DNA of 64,000 nt from CAZICM01 sp964537685 (GTDB lineage: Bacteria; Myxococcota_A; Polyangia; Polyangiales; Polyangiaceae). Where the stretch lies: the NCBI GenBank assembly GCA_964537685.1, contig CAZICM010000011.1:124001-188000 (forward strand), written 5' to 3'. Position 1 is the first letter of the stretch; the number at the start of each line of letters is the position of its first letter. The notes under the pieces are model-generated. The model saw only the letters and a program-made list of their open reading frames with translations. It was not told the DNA's origin and did no database searches. Both the position numbers and the translations under genes were made by a program. Positions 53,126-61,939 of this stretch are shown here, piece after piece.

Positions 53126-53629
53126 TTATTGCGGGACAATCATCAGATTCCCATCCAGATCACAATGGGCTACATCAACCCACCCATCTTTAGTACATAG
53201 GAAAAAGTCAAGACAATCCGTTAGGCATGCGCTGCTAATACAGACTTCAGCGGCGCTTGCTGGACAATCTGGACTCTGTAAGTCGGGTGTACAGCCGCTC
53301 ACCTCGTTGCTTCGATCAAAGGTCACCGTCGCGCATCCACCCGCGCCCGCCCCGCCTGCACCCGTACCACCCGCCCCGCCTCCTCCTCCAAACGAAGGAC
53401 ACGCCTCCGTCAATATCCACGTTCCGCCCGCGCAGTCATAAAGCGCTGCACACAGGGGATCGTCACATGTGCCTCCTCGGCCAAGCGGACATCCATCGAG
53501 CGGTATTTGTCCACAGAGCTCCGGCTCGGCCGAGCCTCCGCATCCCGCAGCGAACAATACGCTGCCCAGTGAGCCCACCGCGCAAAGCGCGAGAGGCAAG
53601 GACAAGAGCACCAAAAATCGTCGTTTCAT
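53126..53629 (-). CDS. Cysteine-containing lipoprotein with glycine-rich linker
   Basis: 167 residues. The lipoprotein signal ends LFAAGC (Cys30). Two cysteine-rich parts (CGQIPLDGCPLGRGGTC and CPASAAEVCISSACLTDC) are separated by a run of glycine and alanine (GGGGGAGGTGAGGAG). This layout is frequent in predicted myxobacterial lipoproteins of unknown function. Divergent from the next gene with 25 bp between starts, so promoters must overlap the coding ends. Confidence 0.75.
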   Translation of the reverse strand: MKRRFLVLLSLPLALCAVGSLGSVLFAAGCGGSAEPELCGQIPLDGCPLGRGGTCDDPLCAALYDCAGGTWILTEACPSFGGGGGAGGTGAGGAGAGGCATVTFDRSNEVSGCTPDLQSPDCPASAAEVCISSACLTDCLDFFLCTKDGWVDVAHCDLDGNLMIVPQ

Positions 53630-53654
53630 AGGCGACTAAATTACACTCTCCAGC

Positions 53655-54305
53655 ATGCGTGCATGCACAACTGCCAACGCGATCGCTCTTGGACTCGTTC
53701 TCGCGATCGCCTCGTTCGCCGCCTGTGGCGGTTCCAATTCGTCGACGCAAAGCTCTCAGCCCCAGGGTGCCGCCAGCACTGCGCCGGACGAGACGAAAGC
53801 CGGTACAACCGGCACAGAAACAGGTGCTGCTAAGCCTTCTGAGACGGTTGCGCCCTCCGAAACGGCGGCAGCCAAAACAGCAGCCAAACAGCCTGAATCA
53901 GCAGCGGATTGCAAAGAGATCCAAAGCGTGATCGTCAATGAGCCGCCCGACAGCGCGGTGCCCATGAACAACGCGACGGCGCCGAATGCCGATGCAGGTG
54001 TGGTCAGCGATCGCCTCTCGCCTCTCGCCTCGCTGATGAAATCGAACCGCGACAAATTCAGATGCTGTTTCGATTTGTGGGGCCGCAAAAATCCGGGAGG
54101 CGCGGGCCGTGTGGCGCTGCGGCTCAAGCTCGATCCAGAAGGCAAGCTGACGAGTTCTGAGATCGTCGCGAAGGACACCACTGTCACCGCGTCCGAAGTG
54201 CACGCATGCATGCTGGAGGTCGCCAAAGTGCTGCCCTATCCAAAGTCTCAATCGGGCAAAGAAACCACCTACACCCATCCCTTTGATTTCAAAGCGCGCC
54301 ACTAA
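53655..54305 (+). CDS. Lipoprotein with AgmX/PglI-like C-terminal domain
   Basis: 216 residues. The signal ends SFAAC (Cys24). A threonine/alanine/glutamate-rich linker covers residues 28-80. The last 90 residues, with KFRCCFDLWGRKNPGGAG, LRLKLDPEGKLTS and CMLEVAKVLPYP, match the C-terminal TonB-like domain of myxobacterial AgmX/PglI proteins. Such domains may bind envelope partners; motility involvement is possible but not shown. The following gene starts 3 bp after the stop. Confidence 0.75.
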   Translation: MRACTTANAIALGLVLAIASFAACGGSNSSTQSSQPQGAASTAPDETKAGTTGTETGAAKPSETVAPSETAAAKTAAKQPESAADCKEIQSVIVNEPPDSAVPMNNATAPNADAGVVSDRLSPLASLMKSNRDKFRCCFDLWGRKNPGGAGRVALRLKLDPEGKLTSSEIVAKDTTVTASEVHACMLEVAKVLPYPKSQSGKETTYTHPFDFKARH

Positions 54306-54308
54306 ACG

Positions 54309-55862
54309 GTGAGCACACCCGGCCCTCTATCGCCCTTCGTTACGGCTTCGCAGGGCCGCAGTGTGTACGCCGAGCTCTTGCGCGATACGCGCGGCCTTTC
54401 GCACGATGCGCTCAAGCTTCGCGAACAGTGGTATGCCGCGCTTCCGCTTTCCCACAAAGCCGATGTGCTGTTTGAACTGGAGATGCTCTTAAAGGGCATC
54501 GCCAGTTTCGGAAGCCCTCGCAATCACTCCCGCGGAACAGAGCAGGAACGCATTTCGGCGCGCAATTTCGCTTCGCATCTGCGCTGTGTGCGGGAAGGTA
54601 TTTCGCGCGCGCTTGAGCTGATCGATTTGCTCTTGCCACAGAGCAAGACAAGGCCGCGGCGCTGCATCCCCAAGAGCGTCGATTCCCATACAGCGCCCGA
54701 GCCAGCGCTTGCCGCTCTAAAGAGCGAGCTCCAAAACCATTCGCGCATCGCAGATGGATTGCTCAAGCCCGGCCACATTTCGTTTCGCCTCTACGCGGCG
54801 TTCGTATCCGTCACCGCGGATGGCATCGCGCGCAATCCTTTCTTCAACCCATCGCCCGCGCTTGAGTTCTGTCCTGAGTACGACCGCATCGCATCGGCGC
54901 AGATGCTCGGTGTGCTGCGCGGCCTCGAACAAAGCCGCATTCAGTACTTCGCGGTGCTGACATCGCTCTCTCTGTTCCGGGGACTGCGCTGCCTCGCGCT
55001 GCTCTCTTCGATGAGTGAGCGCGAGCGCTGGTCGGACAGCTTGGGCTTTTTGATTTTGGCCGTGATCCGAAATGATATGCGGCTTCTGGAAGCGCATATT
55101 CGGACGCACATTGGCGAAGGGCTCGCGCGGGAACTTCAGCACGATGTGATGGCGGTGGCCGCGGCAGACATCTTCGCGCGCTTTGAAGATCTGCTTCTGC
55201 AGCATCAGAAACTCTCTTCGGAACGCGAGATTTTTATTTCGCTCACACTCGGTCTCGGCATGGAGCTCCGGCATGTATTTCTGCGCGAGATACCTTCGCC
55301 CAGCGATGCCTTCGTGCACGAGAATCTGCGCGCGGTTCTTCAAGGCATCGTCCAGCGGCTCATGCCCGCGTTTCAAAATGCGCTTCTATTTTTGGGCCGA
55401 TCGCTTGGAGCAAAAATCGATGAGCAAGATATGTTTCCAGGGCCTGAACACAGGCTTTTGCGGCTCATCAGGCTTCGCCGCGATGTTTGGATGTTCGCCC
55501 AAATTCTCCGCGCCTTCTCGAGCAAGGCCCGGCATGCCGACGCCATCGTCGATCGATGGACAGCGCCCGCGGCATTCTCATTTGTGCGCGACTTCTGGCT
55601 GTACTTCCGCGCGCTCGGCTACCCGCTTTTATGGATCGCCGGCTACCCCCGCGCCGATGCTTTTTTGAATGCGGTGCGGTCGCTCAAATCGGCCGATTTT
55701 GTCAGCCGCGATCGCATGGAGTCGGCCATTTTGGAGTGCGAGAATTTCTACGCCTTCCTCAAGCGCATGTTCGATCAGCTCTCGCGCAGCGAAGCGCTTG
55801 CCGGCATTCCCTTCGACAGGCGCGAGGCAGCCCGCACGCTCCGCCACTATGTGACCGGCTGA
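54309..55862 (+). CDS. Conserved helical protein of unknown function
   Basis: 517 residues from a GTG 3 bp after the preceding stop. No signal peptide; the chain is helical and arginine/leucine-rich throughout, with no motif I can assign. It has a patch LPQSKTRPRRCIPKSVDS near residue 110 that looks disordered. Coupled to the AgmX-like lipoprotein gene, so probably in the same process. The 3' end overlaps the convergent MFS gene by 16 bp. Confidence 0.75.
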   Translation: MSTPGPLSPFVTASQGRSVYAELLRDTRGLSHDALKLREQWYAALPLSHKADVLFELEMLLKGIASFGSPRNHSRGTEQERISARNFASHLRCVREGISRALELIDLLLPQSKTRPRRCIPKSVDSHTAPEPALAALKSELQNHSRIADGLLKPGHISFRLYAAFVSVTADGIARNPFFNPSPALEFCPEYDRIASAQMLGVLRGLEQSRIQYFAVLTSLSLFRGLRCLALLSSMSERERWSDSLGFLILAVIRNDMRLLEAHIRTHIGEGLARELQHDVMAVAAADIFARFEDLLLQHQKLSSEREIFISLTLGLGMELRHVFLREIPSPSDAFVHENLRAVLQGIVQRLMPAFQNALLFLGRSLGAKIDEQDMFPGPEHRLLRLIRLRRDVWMFAQILRAFSSKARHADAIVDRWTAPAAFSFVRDFWLYFRALGYPLLWIAGYPRADAFLNAVRSLKSADFVSRDRMESAILECENFYAFLKRMFDQLSRSEALAGIPFDRREAARTLRHYVTG

Positions 55863-57097
55863 GCAGCTTCCCCGCTGCGCTTTGCCGCATGCGTTCCCAT
55901 CCACCACAAGAGCGCCGAAAGGCCGAGCGAGACAGGCAGCGTATACAAGCCGATTTGAAGCCCCTTTGCGCCTTGGCAATACGCGCGCGGATCTGAAAAT
56001 GCATCGCTCACGGTGCCGATCAAAATGGGCGACAGCAGATCTCCGAGCGCGTGAATGGCGAAGATGCTCACGGCCATCGCGTTTGCGCGAATTGCGGGAG
56101 GCACCGATTGAAGCGTGGCCGTGTTGATCGGCGCGACGCTGAGAAACACACAGATTTCGCATAAAGCCAGCGCTCCGATCACAAGCTCTGCGGTTGGCAT
56201 CATCACGGCGGCGAGCGCAAAGGGAGTGCCTAAAATGGATGACCACGCGCAGATACGAAGCGCCGTGCGGACTTGATCATTGCTCTTCACGCGATCGCCG
56301 ATAAAGCCGCCCAGCGCTGTACCGACGAAGCCCGTGATCACCGTGACAGCGCCGAAGATGCTCGATGCGGTGCTCAGCTCAAAGCAATGTTTGCGGTACA
56401 AAAAAGGCACGACCCACGCCGTAAAACCGCCGAGCGCGAAGGTCTGCGCGATATAGCCGGCCACCGTAAAGAGATAACGGGGCGATCGAAGGAGCGTGCG
56501 ATACGCTTGAAAAAACGATGTTCCGTCGCGCGATTCGGTTCGCTTTGGTTCGTGGATGAGCAGTGAGAGCAGCGCAAACAAAACGCCTGGAAGACCCGCG
56601 AGAAAGAATGCCGTGCGATAGCCGTAGTGCGCTTCGAGCTGGCCTCCGACAATAAATCCAAGCGCCGAACCGATGGGCGTGGCCGAATAAAACACAGCCA
56701 ATAAACGGTTCTTTACGTTGGTCTCGGCGATGTCATCGATAATGGTCGGACTGATCGAGGCATAGCTGGCCTCGCCGATGCCCACGAAAATACGCGCCGC
56801 GATTAAGGGCGCGAAACTCTCCGCGGCTCCAGAAAGCGCCGTCGCCGCCGACCAGAGCAGAATTCCTCCACAGATAAGCCCCTTGCGCTGGAAGCGATCG
56901 CCGAGCCAGCCAAATAAAGGGCTCGTGACCATATAGCCGACCATAAAGGCGCTTAAGACCCAGCTCAGCCGCCCATCGTCCAGCTTTAATTGCTCTTGAA
57001 TTCGTGTACCAACGGCCGCGACAACGTAACGATCAAAGTAATTTAAAAGGTTGATCGTCGTGAGCAGGCTGACGATGAAGTAGCGATTGCGTATCAC
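55847..57097 (-). CDS. MFS transporter (Spinster-like)
   Basis: 416 residues with about 12 membrane helices. The N-terminal NLLNYFDRYVVAAVGTRIQ and GWLGDRFQRKG loop (the MFS A-motif between helices 2 and 3) and RIFVGIGEASYASISPTIID fit the Spinster/sphingolipid-transporter-like branch of the major facilitator superfamily. Substrate unknown. Its 3' end overlaps the preceding convergent gene by 16 bp. About 330 bp separate its start from the histone-like gene. Confidence 0.9.
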   Translation of the reverse strand: MIRNRYFIVSLLTTINLLNYFDRYVVAAVGTRIQEQLKLDDGRLSWVLSAFMVGYMVTSPLFGWLGDRFQRKGLICGGILLWSAATALSGAAESFAPLIAARIFVGIGEASYASISPTIIDDIAETNVKNRLLAVFYSATPIGSALGFIVGGQLEAHYGYRTAFFLAGLPGVLFALLSLLIHEPKRTESRDGTSFFQAYRTLLRSPRYLFTVAGYIAQTFALGGFTAWVVPFLYRKHCFELSTASSIFGAVTVITGFVGTALGGFIGDRVKSNDQVRTALRICAWSSILGTPFALAAVMMPTAELVIGALALCEICVFLSVAPINTATLQSVPPAIRANAMAVSIFAIHALGDLLSPILIGTVSDAFSDPRAYCQGAKGLQIGLYTLPVSLGLSALLWWMGTHAAKRSGEAAQPVT

Positions 57098-57125
57098 CGG
57101 CCCAGCTTATGCGAATTGCGCGTAC

Positions 57126-57166
57126 AAAAAGCGAAACGGGCAGGCATTCGAAAATACCTGCCCGTT
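57126..57166 (-). terminator. Rho-independent terminator (leftward)
   Basis: A 10-bp perfect stem (57135-57144 with 57157-57166) with a 12-base loop, followed on the minus strand by TCGCTTTTTG. It lies 30 bp before the MFS start codon and would end transcripts coming from the histone-like gene or from the RNA candidate below. Confidence 0.75.
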
Positions 57167-57280
57167 CCGTTTCCGTTAGGGCACAAAAACCAGCCTCAAT
57201 CTGCGCTTGTACGCCCCACGGTGCTTGAACCTAAATCGCGGGACGCACACAAACGCCTGTTGATGCAGGTTATTGTCACA
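57167..57280 (-). ncRNA. Candidate structured RNA (6S-like rod)
   Basis: On the minus strand 57256-57203 folds into an 18-bp hairpin with one 2-base bulge and a 16-base loop. Several pairs are G-U, which would be mismatches on the plus strand, so the RNA should be leftward. Outside it, 57276-57268 pairs with 57191-57183 (8 of 9) around an open internal loop. The rod with internal bubble and the terminator directly downstream recall 6S RNA, but I have no sequence signature that proves the family; it may instead be the 3' UTR of the histone-like gene. Confidence 0.35.
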
Positions 57281-57424
57281 GGACCGCCAAAGCGGACGCT
57301 GAAGACGAGTGAATATCCGCTCAATTTGGCCGAAATACCTTAAAACATCGAGAACCGGCCAACATCACCGCTTCTCAGGTTCAGCCAAATTCAGCGAAAT
57401 GAGATACCCGAAGATACGGGGGTC

Positions 57425-57805
57425 CTATTCCTCTTCGCTGGAGGGCGACGACTGCGCCTGAGACGAAGAAGCGGACTTCTTGCTCCTTGAAGAAGCGGAC
57501 TTCTTCGGAGCAGCCGCCTTCTTGGGTGCGCTCTTGGCAGCGCTCTTGCTTGCGCTCTTCGCCGCCGGCTTGGCCGCCGGCTTCGCCTTGCGCTTCGCCG
57601 GAGCGGCGGCCTTCTTCTTCGCAACCGTTTTCTTTGCGGGTTTCTTGGCCGCTGTGGTGCGCTTTACCGCGGCCTTTTTCACCGTCTTCTTGGCTGCCGG
57701 CTTCTTGGCAGTCTTTCCCGCCTTGCTGGCCGTTGTCTTTTTTACGGTCTTCTTCGCCGGCTTCTTGGCAGGCTTCTTCGCACTCGTCTTCCTCGTGGTG
57801 GCCAT
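57425..57805 (-). CDS. Histone H1-like lysine/alanine-rich protein
   Basis: 126 residues, nearly all K, A, P, S and T in KKPAKK, KKTVKK and AAKSAS type repeats, as in eukaryotic H1 tails and bacterial H1-like proteins (HC1, BpH3, AlgP tail). It ends in an acidic EEE. It should bind DNA without sequence preference and help condense the nucleoid. Repeats at DNA level are imperfect and reflect composition. A GAAC-N4-GTTC inverted repeat lies about 60 bp upstream of its start. Confidence 0.88.
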   Translation of the reverse strand: MATTRKTSAKKPAKKPAKKTVKKTTASKAGKTAKKPAAKKTVKKAAVKRTTAAKKPAKKTVAKKKAAAPAKRKAKPAAKPAAKSASKSAAKSAPKKAAAPKKSASSRSKKSASSSQAQSSPSSEEE

Positions 57806-58416
57806 CTGTAGACCCTCCTAAAATTGGCAGCCTTGCTTAGTTCCACTTCCAATCACGGCGAGCTGTGAGAACACACGTTCTCGCCATTAACTGGTGGAGC
57901 AAAGGCAACAGATGTTGCAAGACCTATATTGCCATGCATGGTGATGGTCAAGGAATTTCTTGCAAGGGTCCTTGCGCTCAAGAAATCGTTCTTGTCATGC
58001 CCAGGGAGTTCGGGTGGTGGCATACAACTCGTCGCTTTGCGGGCGTTTCAGCCCTGTCGGAACGCATTTTCAGCACTGATAAATCAGAAAGTGCAGAATA
58101 TTTATTCAAAACCCCCATAGATTTTAATTGACAAGCACATTTTTTTTCTTCCTAGCGGCTGAAAAGGACAGTTCTTCAGGGCGATGGGCGGTGGAAGCGA
58201 TTCAACCGCGTGCAATCGGCGCCCATACGGCATGCATGGCCGGACAGCGGGAAGAGGCTTGTGCACTTGCGGGGCTTGGGCGTACCGTCCGCGCAGGGCA
58301 CGCAAACCAGATCTGCGCGGGCTTTGCGGGTATGAAGTCCGCGAAGATACCCGTGAAGACGAAGAAACGATTGCTGTAGAGACAGCGAAAGACAGCATGG
58401 AGGAGCTCGGAAACTT
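57806..58416. other. Intergenic stretch between the histone-like and OmpA-like genes
   Basis: Holds the divergent promoters for both genes. Visible items are the inverted repeat at 57867-57882, a TTGACA at 58128-58133 without a good -10 at the right distance, and a T-run at 58140. A short open frame at 57865-58131 has no support as a gene. Confidence 0.5.
57867..57882. promoter_or_regulatory. GAAC-N4-GTTC inverted repeat, possible LexA-type operator
   Basis: GAGAACACACGTTCTC is a perfect 6-bp inverted repeat with a 4-base centre and contains GAAC-N4-GTTC, the LexA box of several phyla. It is about 60 bp upstream of the histone-like gene start. Myxococcal LexA is reported to use a different box, so the regulator is uncertain. 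Confidence 0.35.
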
Positions 58417-59241
58417 ATGACCCTTCGTCGTACAACCTACTGGCTGATGCTTGGAGTCGCGCTGCTCACCGGCTCGAGCTCACTCGGGTGCGGCTACTCG
58501 GAGGACGAGTGGCAGGCGAAGCTAAAAGAGATCGAGGCGCTGAATCAGCAGCTCTCGCAAGAGCGCGATCAGAACAAGAAGGCGCAGAAAGAGCTGAGCG
58601 ACGCGCAGGCGCAAATCGAACAGCTTAAAGCGCAGCTCAAGGCGGCGGGCGTTGATATCTCGAATCTCAACGCGAACCTTGCGGAGCAGGCGAGGGCGCT
58701 CGAGGAATACAAGAAGCGCGCCGAGCAATTTGAGCAGATCAAAAAGCGGTTTGAACTGCTCCGGGACAAGCTGCAGGCGCTGACGAAACTCGGTCTGAAA
58801 GTGACCGTGCGCAACAACCGGATGGTGATTCAGTTGCCGGGCGACGTGCTCTTCGATTCGGGCAAAGAGACGCTCAAGCAAGAGGGCAAAGATATTTTGC
58901 TGAAGGTTGCGGAAGCGATCCGCAACGACTCGGGCTTGAACACCCGTACCTATCAGGTGGCAGGACACACCGACAACGCGCCGCTTGCGGGCGGTAAGTA
59001 CAAAGATAACTGGGGCCTATCGGTGATGCGCGCCCGCGAAGTGCTGGTCTACTTGATCGATCCGCTGGAGAAGGGCGGAGGCGGGCTGAATGTGAACAAG
59101 TGGAGCGCCGTGGGCTATGGCGATACCGATCCCGTGAGGAGCAACGATTCGCCGGAAAACAAGCAAGCAAACCGGCGCTGTGAAATTCAAGTCGTGCCCA
59201 ACGTCGAAGAAATGCTCGACCTGAATGCCTTGACGCAGTAG
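58417..59241 (+). CDS. OmpA-family lipoprotein with coiled coil
   Basis: 274 residues. A good GGAG site precedes the ATG. The signal ends SLGC (Cys25). Residues about 35-115 form a long coiled coil (repeats of ALNQQLSQERDQNKKAQKEL type). Residues 125-265 are an OmpA C-terminal domain: GDVLFDSGKETLK, VAGHTDNAP, WGLSVMRAREVLVYL and NRRCEIQV, where Asp and Arg bind diaminopimelate in peptidoglycan. It would link outer membrane and cell wall. Similar Pal-like proteins support the envelope. Confidence 0.9.
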   Translation: MTLRRTTYWLMLGVALLTGSSSLGCGYSEDEWQAKLKEIEALNQQLSQERDQNKKAQKELSDAQAQIEQLKAQLKAAGVDISNLNANLAEQARALEEYKKRAEQFEQIKKRFELLRDKLQALTKLGLKVTVRNNRMVIQLPGDVLFDSGKETLKQEGKDILLKVAEAIRNDSGLNTRTYQVAGHTDNAPLAGGKYKDNWGLSVMRAREVLVYLIDPLEKGGGGLNVNKWSAVGYGDTDPVRSNDSPENKQANRRCEIQVVPNVEEMLDLNALTQ

Positions 59242-59873
59242 CCGCATTTGACACGGCTCGAGCTGAAGCGTCGTTACGACGCTCTGCGGCAGTCCCGCCC
59301 CTTACGGCATCCCCGCCATTTGCGCTTATAGAAGTACGCACCTGAAGGCCGCGCTCCCTGCCCCGCACAAAAAGCCTTTAAATCAAGGCAAAATAAAAAG
59401 CTTTTGAGGTCCAATGCATTTTTCAATTGACGGATTTGGGCGCCGTCACTACAGTGCGCGCGCCTGGCGCAAACTGACCTCTTCATGTTTCATGAAGCGG
59501 TTGTTTTTCCCTCAACACCCCGCTCCCCCTTCCCGTCAGGGAGAGTCACCGAAGGTAGGGTTTTCGTTCTTAATCTTCCCCCGATAGCGGGATTTCTGCG
59601 GAATGTGCGAAGAGCACTAACGCGCTTAACTTAAGTTCGAGGCGTGTTTAACAATTTCGAAATGATTTGGGAATGAGAACCAAGCGGTGACGGTTCCTGC
59701 TCGGCTCATCCGATCGGCGCGGTTATCTGTCGCATTCATGTGTAGAACGTGCGCAAAGGGCGCACAAAATGAGCACAAAACAGCGGCAAATAACCGAAAG
59801 GCAGGCTTAGGGACATCGGCCGAAGGATGGGTTGATTGTTGTGCACGGAGGGGTGGTAGGCAAAGGAGACACT
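59242..59873. other. Intergenic stretch before cdnL
   Basis: Just after the OmpA-like stop there is a nested inverted repeat: GCCGCA (59241-59246) with TGCGGC (59285-59290), enclosing AGCGTCG-TTA-CGACGCT (59267-59283); it could end transcription although no T-run follows. A promoter at 59427 and a hairpin with T-run at 59481-59508 follow, then a palindrome AACTTAAGTT at 59628-59637. No coding frame is supported. Confidence 0.5.
59427..59455 (+). promoter_or_regulatory. Sigma-70-type promoter upstream of cdnL
   Basis: TTGACG (59427-59432), exact 17-base spacer, TACAGT (59450-59455). Transcription would begin near 59462, over 400 bases before cdnL; a hairpin with T-run starts only 20 bases later, so it may drive a very short RNA or an attenuated leader. 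Confidence 0.45.
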
Positions 59874-60380
59874 ATGCAGGCTCGTATGGAGATCCAGTTT
59901 AAAGTTGGCGATAAGGCGGTCTATCCGGCTCAAGGAGTAGCCGAGGTCGTCAACATAGAGGAAAAGGATATCGCTGGTAATCGTCAGCGATTCTATGTCC
60001 TCCGCATACTCGACACGGATCGTAAGATCATGGTCCCGGTTAGCAATGCAAGCGCCGTGGGCTTAAGGCAAGTCATCTCAGAACAGGAGATCCGTGAGAT
60101 TTTCGATATTCTGCGAGAGCGCACGATTGCATTTGATAACCAGACGTGGAACCGGCGCTATCGCGGATTCATGGACAAGATCAAGACCGGTTCAATCTAC
60201 GACGTAGCGGAAGTTCTGCGGGATTTGTACCGGTTGAAGACCGACAAGCAGCTTTCGTTTGGCGAGCGGCGCATGCTGGACACGGCACGCACGCTGATCG
60301 TGAAGGAAATCGCGATTGCGCGGAGCCAGACGGAAGACCAGGTAAAGACCGAGATTGAAGCGATCTTTTTGGCGAACTAG
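59874..60380 (+). CDS. cdnL: CarD-family RNA polymerase-binding regulator, CdnL type
   Basis: 168 residues from the ATG at 59874, which has AGGAGA before it; a TTG at 59832 is rejected. The N-terminal Tudor-like RNA polymerase interaction domain is MEIQFKVGDKAVYPAQGVAE to about residue 60; the rest is helical, with FGERRMLDTARTLIVKEIA near the end. It lacks the HMGA-like tail of the longer CarD of Myxococcus, which identifies it as the CdnL group that stabilises open complexes at rRNA and growth promoters and is essential in M. xanthus. A hairpin terminator lies about 40 bp downstream. Confidence 0.9.
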   Translation: MQARMEIQFKVGDKAVYPAQGVAEVVNIEEKDIAGNRQRFYVLRILDTDRKIMVPVSNASAVGLRQVISEQEIREIFDILRERTIAFDNQTWNRRYRGFMDKIKTGSIYDVAEVLRDLYRLKTDKQLSFGERRMLDTARTLIVKEIAIARSQTEDQVKTEIEAIFLAN

Positions 60381-60416
60381 GCGCTTGTAGGCTTTTTGCC
60401 TGGCGCTGGGGCCTTG

Positions 60417-60452
60417 GAAGCCGGCTTTCCCCATGGAAAGGGAAGCCGGCTT
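60417..60452. terminator. Bidirectional hairpin terminator between convergent genes
   Basis: GAAGCCGGCTT (60417-60427) pairs with AAGCCGGCTTC (60442-60452), extended by TCC/GGA inside. A CATTTT run follows on the plus side. It separates cdnL from the convergent lipoprotein gene. Confidence 0.75.
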
Positions 60453-60461
60453 CGCTGCATT

Positions 60462-60947
60462 TTAACCTCCAGGAGCGGGCCTCATTTGCACCGGTGGAAG
60501 CGCGGGCAGCAACACATCCACCCGCCAACCATTGTCTTCCAATACACAAGGCACTTGAGCCCGATCGGAAGCCGCACTGCCGGATACTTCGACCAAGGCG
60601 AATGGGCCCGCGATTTGAGCCGTATAGCGGCGAGGCTCAAAACGAAGCGAGAAACGTGAAGGAGCGATCATCGCCTCGGGCGTGATGGTCTTGCCCGTGG
60701 CCGCGCTGTAACGCTGAGCCCGCGCCGATAGATTTTGCTGAGCGCGTTTTGAGAGCAGCGAGAACACAAACTTGGCATCGCCCAAATCGCCGTGCACCCG
60801 CTTCATTCCATCGATGAACGCGCGCACCGCACCTTCCGGCGTCGCATTCGGAATACGCGGCCGGCAGCCCGCGAGCGTCAGTGCGAACAGCATCGCGAAC
60901 ACGCTGGCCAGCTTGATGCCCGCAAACGTTTTCACGGCGCGCTTCAT
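60462..60947 (-). CDS. Lipoprotein of unknown function
   Basis: 161 residues from the ATG at 60947, which overlaps the trpS stop (ATGA). The signal ends TLAGC (Cys28). The mature part (TPEGAVRAFIDGMKRVHGDL onward) is a small alpha/beta domain similar in layout to DUF4878/NTF2-like lipoproteins: a helix pair, then strands FSLRFEPRRYTAQIAG and ending VDVLLPALPP. No catalytic motif. Translationally coupled to trpS, which is unusual for the functions and may be chance. Confidence 0.75.
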   Translation of the reverse strand: MKRAVKTFAGIKLASVFAMLFALTLAGCRPRIPNATPEGAVRAFIDGMKRVHGDLGDAKFVFSLLSKRAQQNLSARAQRYSAATGKTITPEAMIAPSRFSLRFEPRRYTAQIAGPFALVEVSGSAASDRAQVPCVLEDNGWRVDVLLPALPPVQMRPAPGG

Positions 60948-61939
60948 GACGATTTGAGCGGGCACATCCCCATCGCGCTTCGCACTTCATTCAGCGTTTT
61001 AGAAGCCCGCTCGCGGCACTTTTCGGCGCCCTGTTCAAGAACGAGACGCACGCGCTTTGGATCTGCGCGCAAAGCTTCCGCGCGCTCGCGGGCAGGCGCG
61101 AGCTCCACTTCCAGCGACTCGTGCAAAAGCTTCTTGCAATCGCCGCATCCAATGCCTGCTGTACGGCAGCCCTGATCGACCTCGGCGATGCGCTCCTTGC
61201 TCGAGATCGCCGTATGCATCGTAAAAATATTGCAGACCTCGGGGTTGCCCGGAATCTCGCGCGTCACGCGCTGAGGATCGGTGAACGACTTGCCCAGCTT
61301 CTTCCATACGGCCTTTGGCGCTTCGAGAATCCCGATGGAATTGCCGCGCGACTTGCTCATCTTCTCCTGGCCATCGATGCCTTTGATCCGAAGCTTTAAC
61401 GGATGCGGCTGAGGCTCGACCAGAAGCTCGACATTGAAACGCTGATTGAAGTGGCGCGCGAGATCCCGCGCGAGCTCTAGGTGCTGCACCTGATCGGCGC
61501 CCACGGGCACCAGCGATGCTTTGTACAGAAGAATGTCGGCGGCCATCAGCACTGGATACGTAAACAAGCCTGCATTCACGCTTTGCTTGTGCTGCTCGCT
61601 CTTCTCTTTGAACTGCGTCATCCGCTGCAGATCGCCCATCGGCGCGACACACGACAAATACCAAGCGAGCTCAAAGTGCTGAGGCACATGGCTTTGAACG
61701 AACACCGTTGTCTTTTCCGGATCGACACCTGCGGCCAAATAACCAATCGCCGTTTCGAGCACGCGCGGTTCAAACTCTTTGATTTCATAGGGCGCGGTGA
61801 GCGCGTGAGCATCGACGACGCAGAAGAGAGGATCGTGCCCGCCGCTGCCTGCGAGGGCGACCCATTGGCGAAGAGCTCCGAGATAATTGCCCAGATGAAG
61901 TTCGCCCGTCGGCTGCATGCCGCTGAAGATGATGGCCAT
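60944..61939 (-). CDS. trpS: Tryptophanyl-tRNA synthetase
   Basis: 331 residues from the ATG at 61939, right before MAIIFSGMQPTGELHLGN, the family start; a longer frame adds 30 residues without a domain. The HIGH-like motif is GELHLGN and the KMSKS loop is EKMSKSRGNS. Other family blocks include DAHALT, GYLAAGVDPEKTTVF, QSVNAGLFTYPVLMAADILL and GADQVQHLELARDLARHFN. Near the C terminus GCGDCKKLLHE is typical. It charges tRNA(Trp). It overlaps the following lipoprotein start by four bases. Confidence 0.95.
   Translation of the reverse strand: MAIIFSGMQPTGELHLGNYLGALRQWVALAGSGGHDPLFCVVDAHALTAPYEIKEFEPRVLETAIGYLAAGVDPEKTTVFVQSHVPQHFELAWYLSCVAPMGDLQRMTQFKEKSEQHKQSVNAGLFTYPVLMAADILLYKASLVPVGADQVQHLELARDLARHFNQRFNVELLVEPQPHPLKLRIKGIDGQEKMSKSRGNSIGILEAPKAVWKKLGKSFTDPQRVTREIPGNPEVCNIFTMHTAISSKERIAEVDQGCRTAGIGCGDCKKLLHESLEVELAPARERAEALRADPKRVRLVLEQGAEKCRERASKTLNEVRSAMGMCPLKSS

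Noticed and set aside
57425..57805. Repeat array resembling CRISPR or satellite DNA
   Set aside because: The repeats are imperfect lysine/alanine codon runs of the histone-like gene with no regular spacer.
58128..58156. TTGACA as the OmpA-lipoprotein promoter
   Set aside because: The -35 is perfect but no acceptable -10 occurs 16-18 bases downstream.
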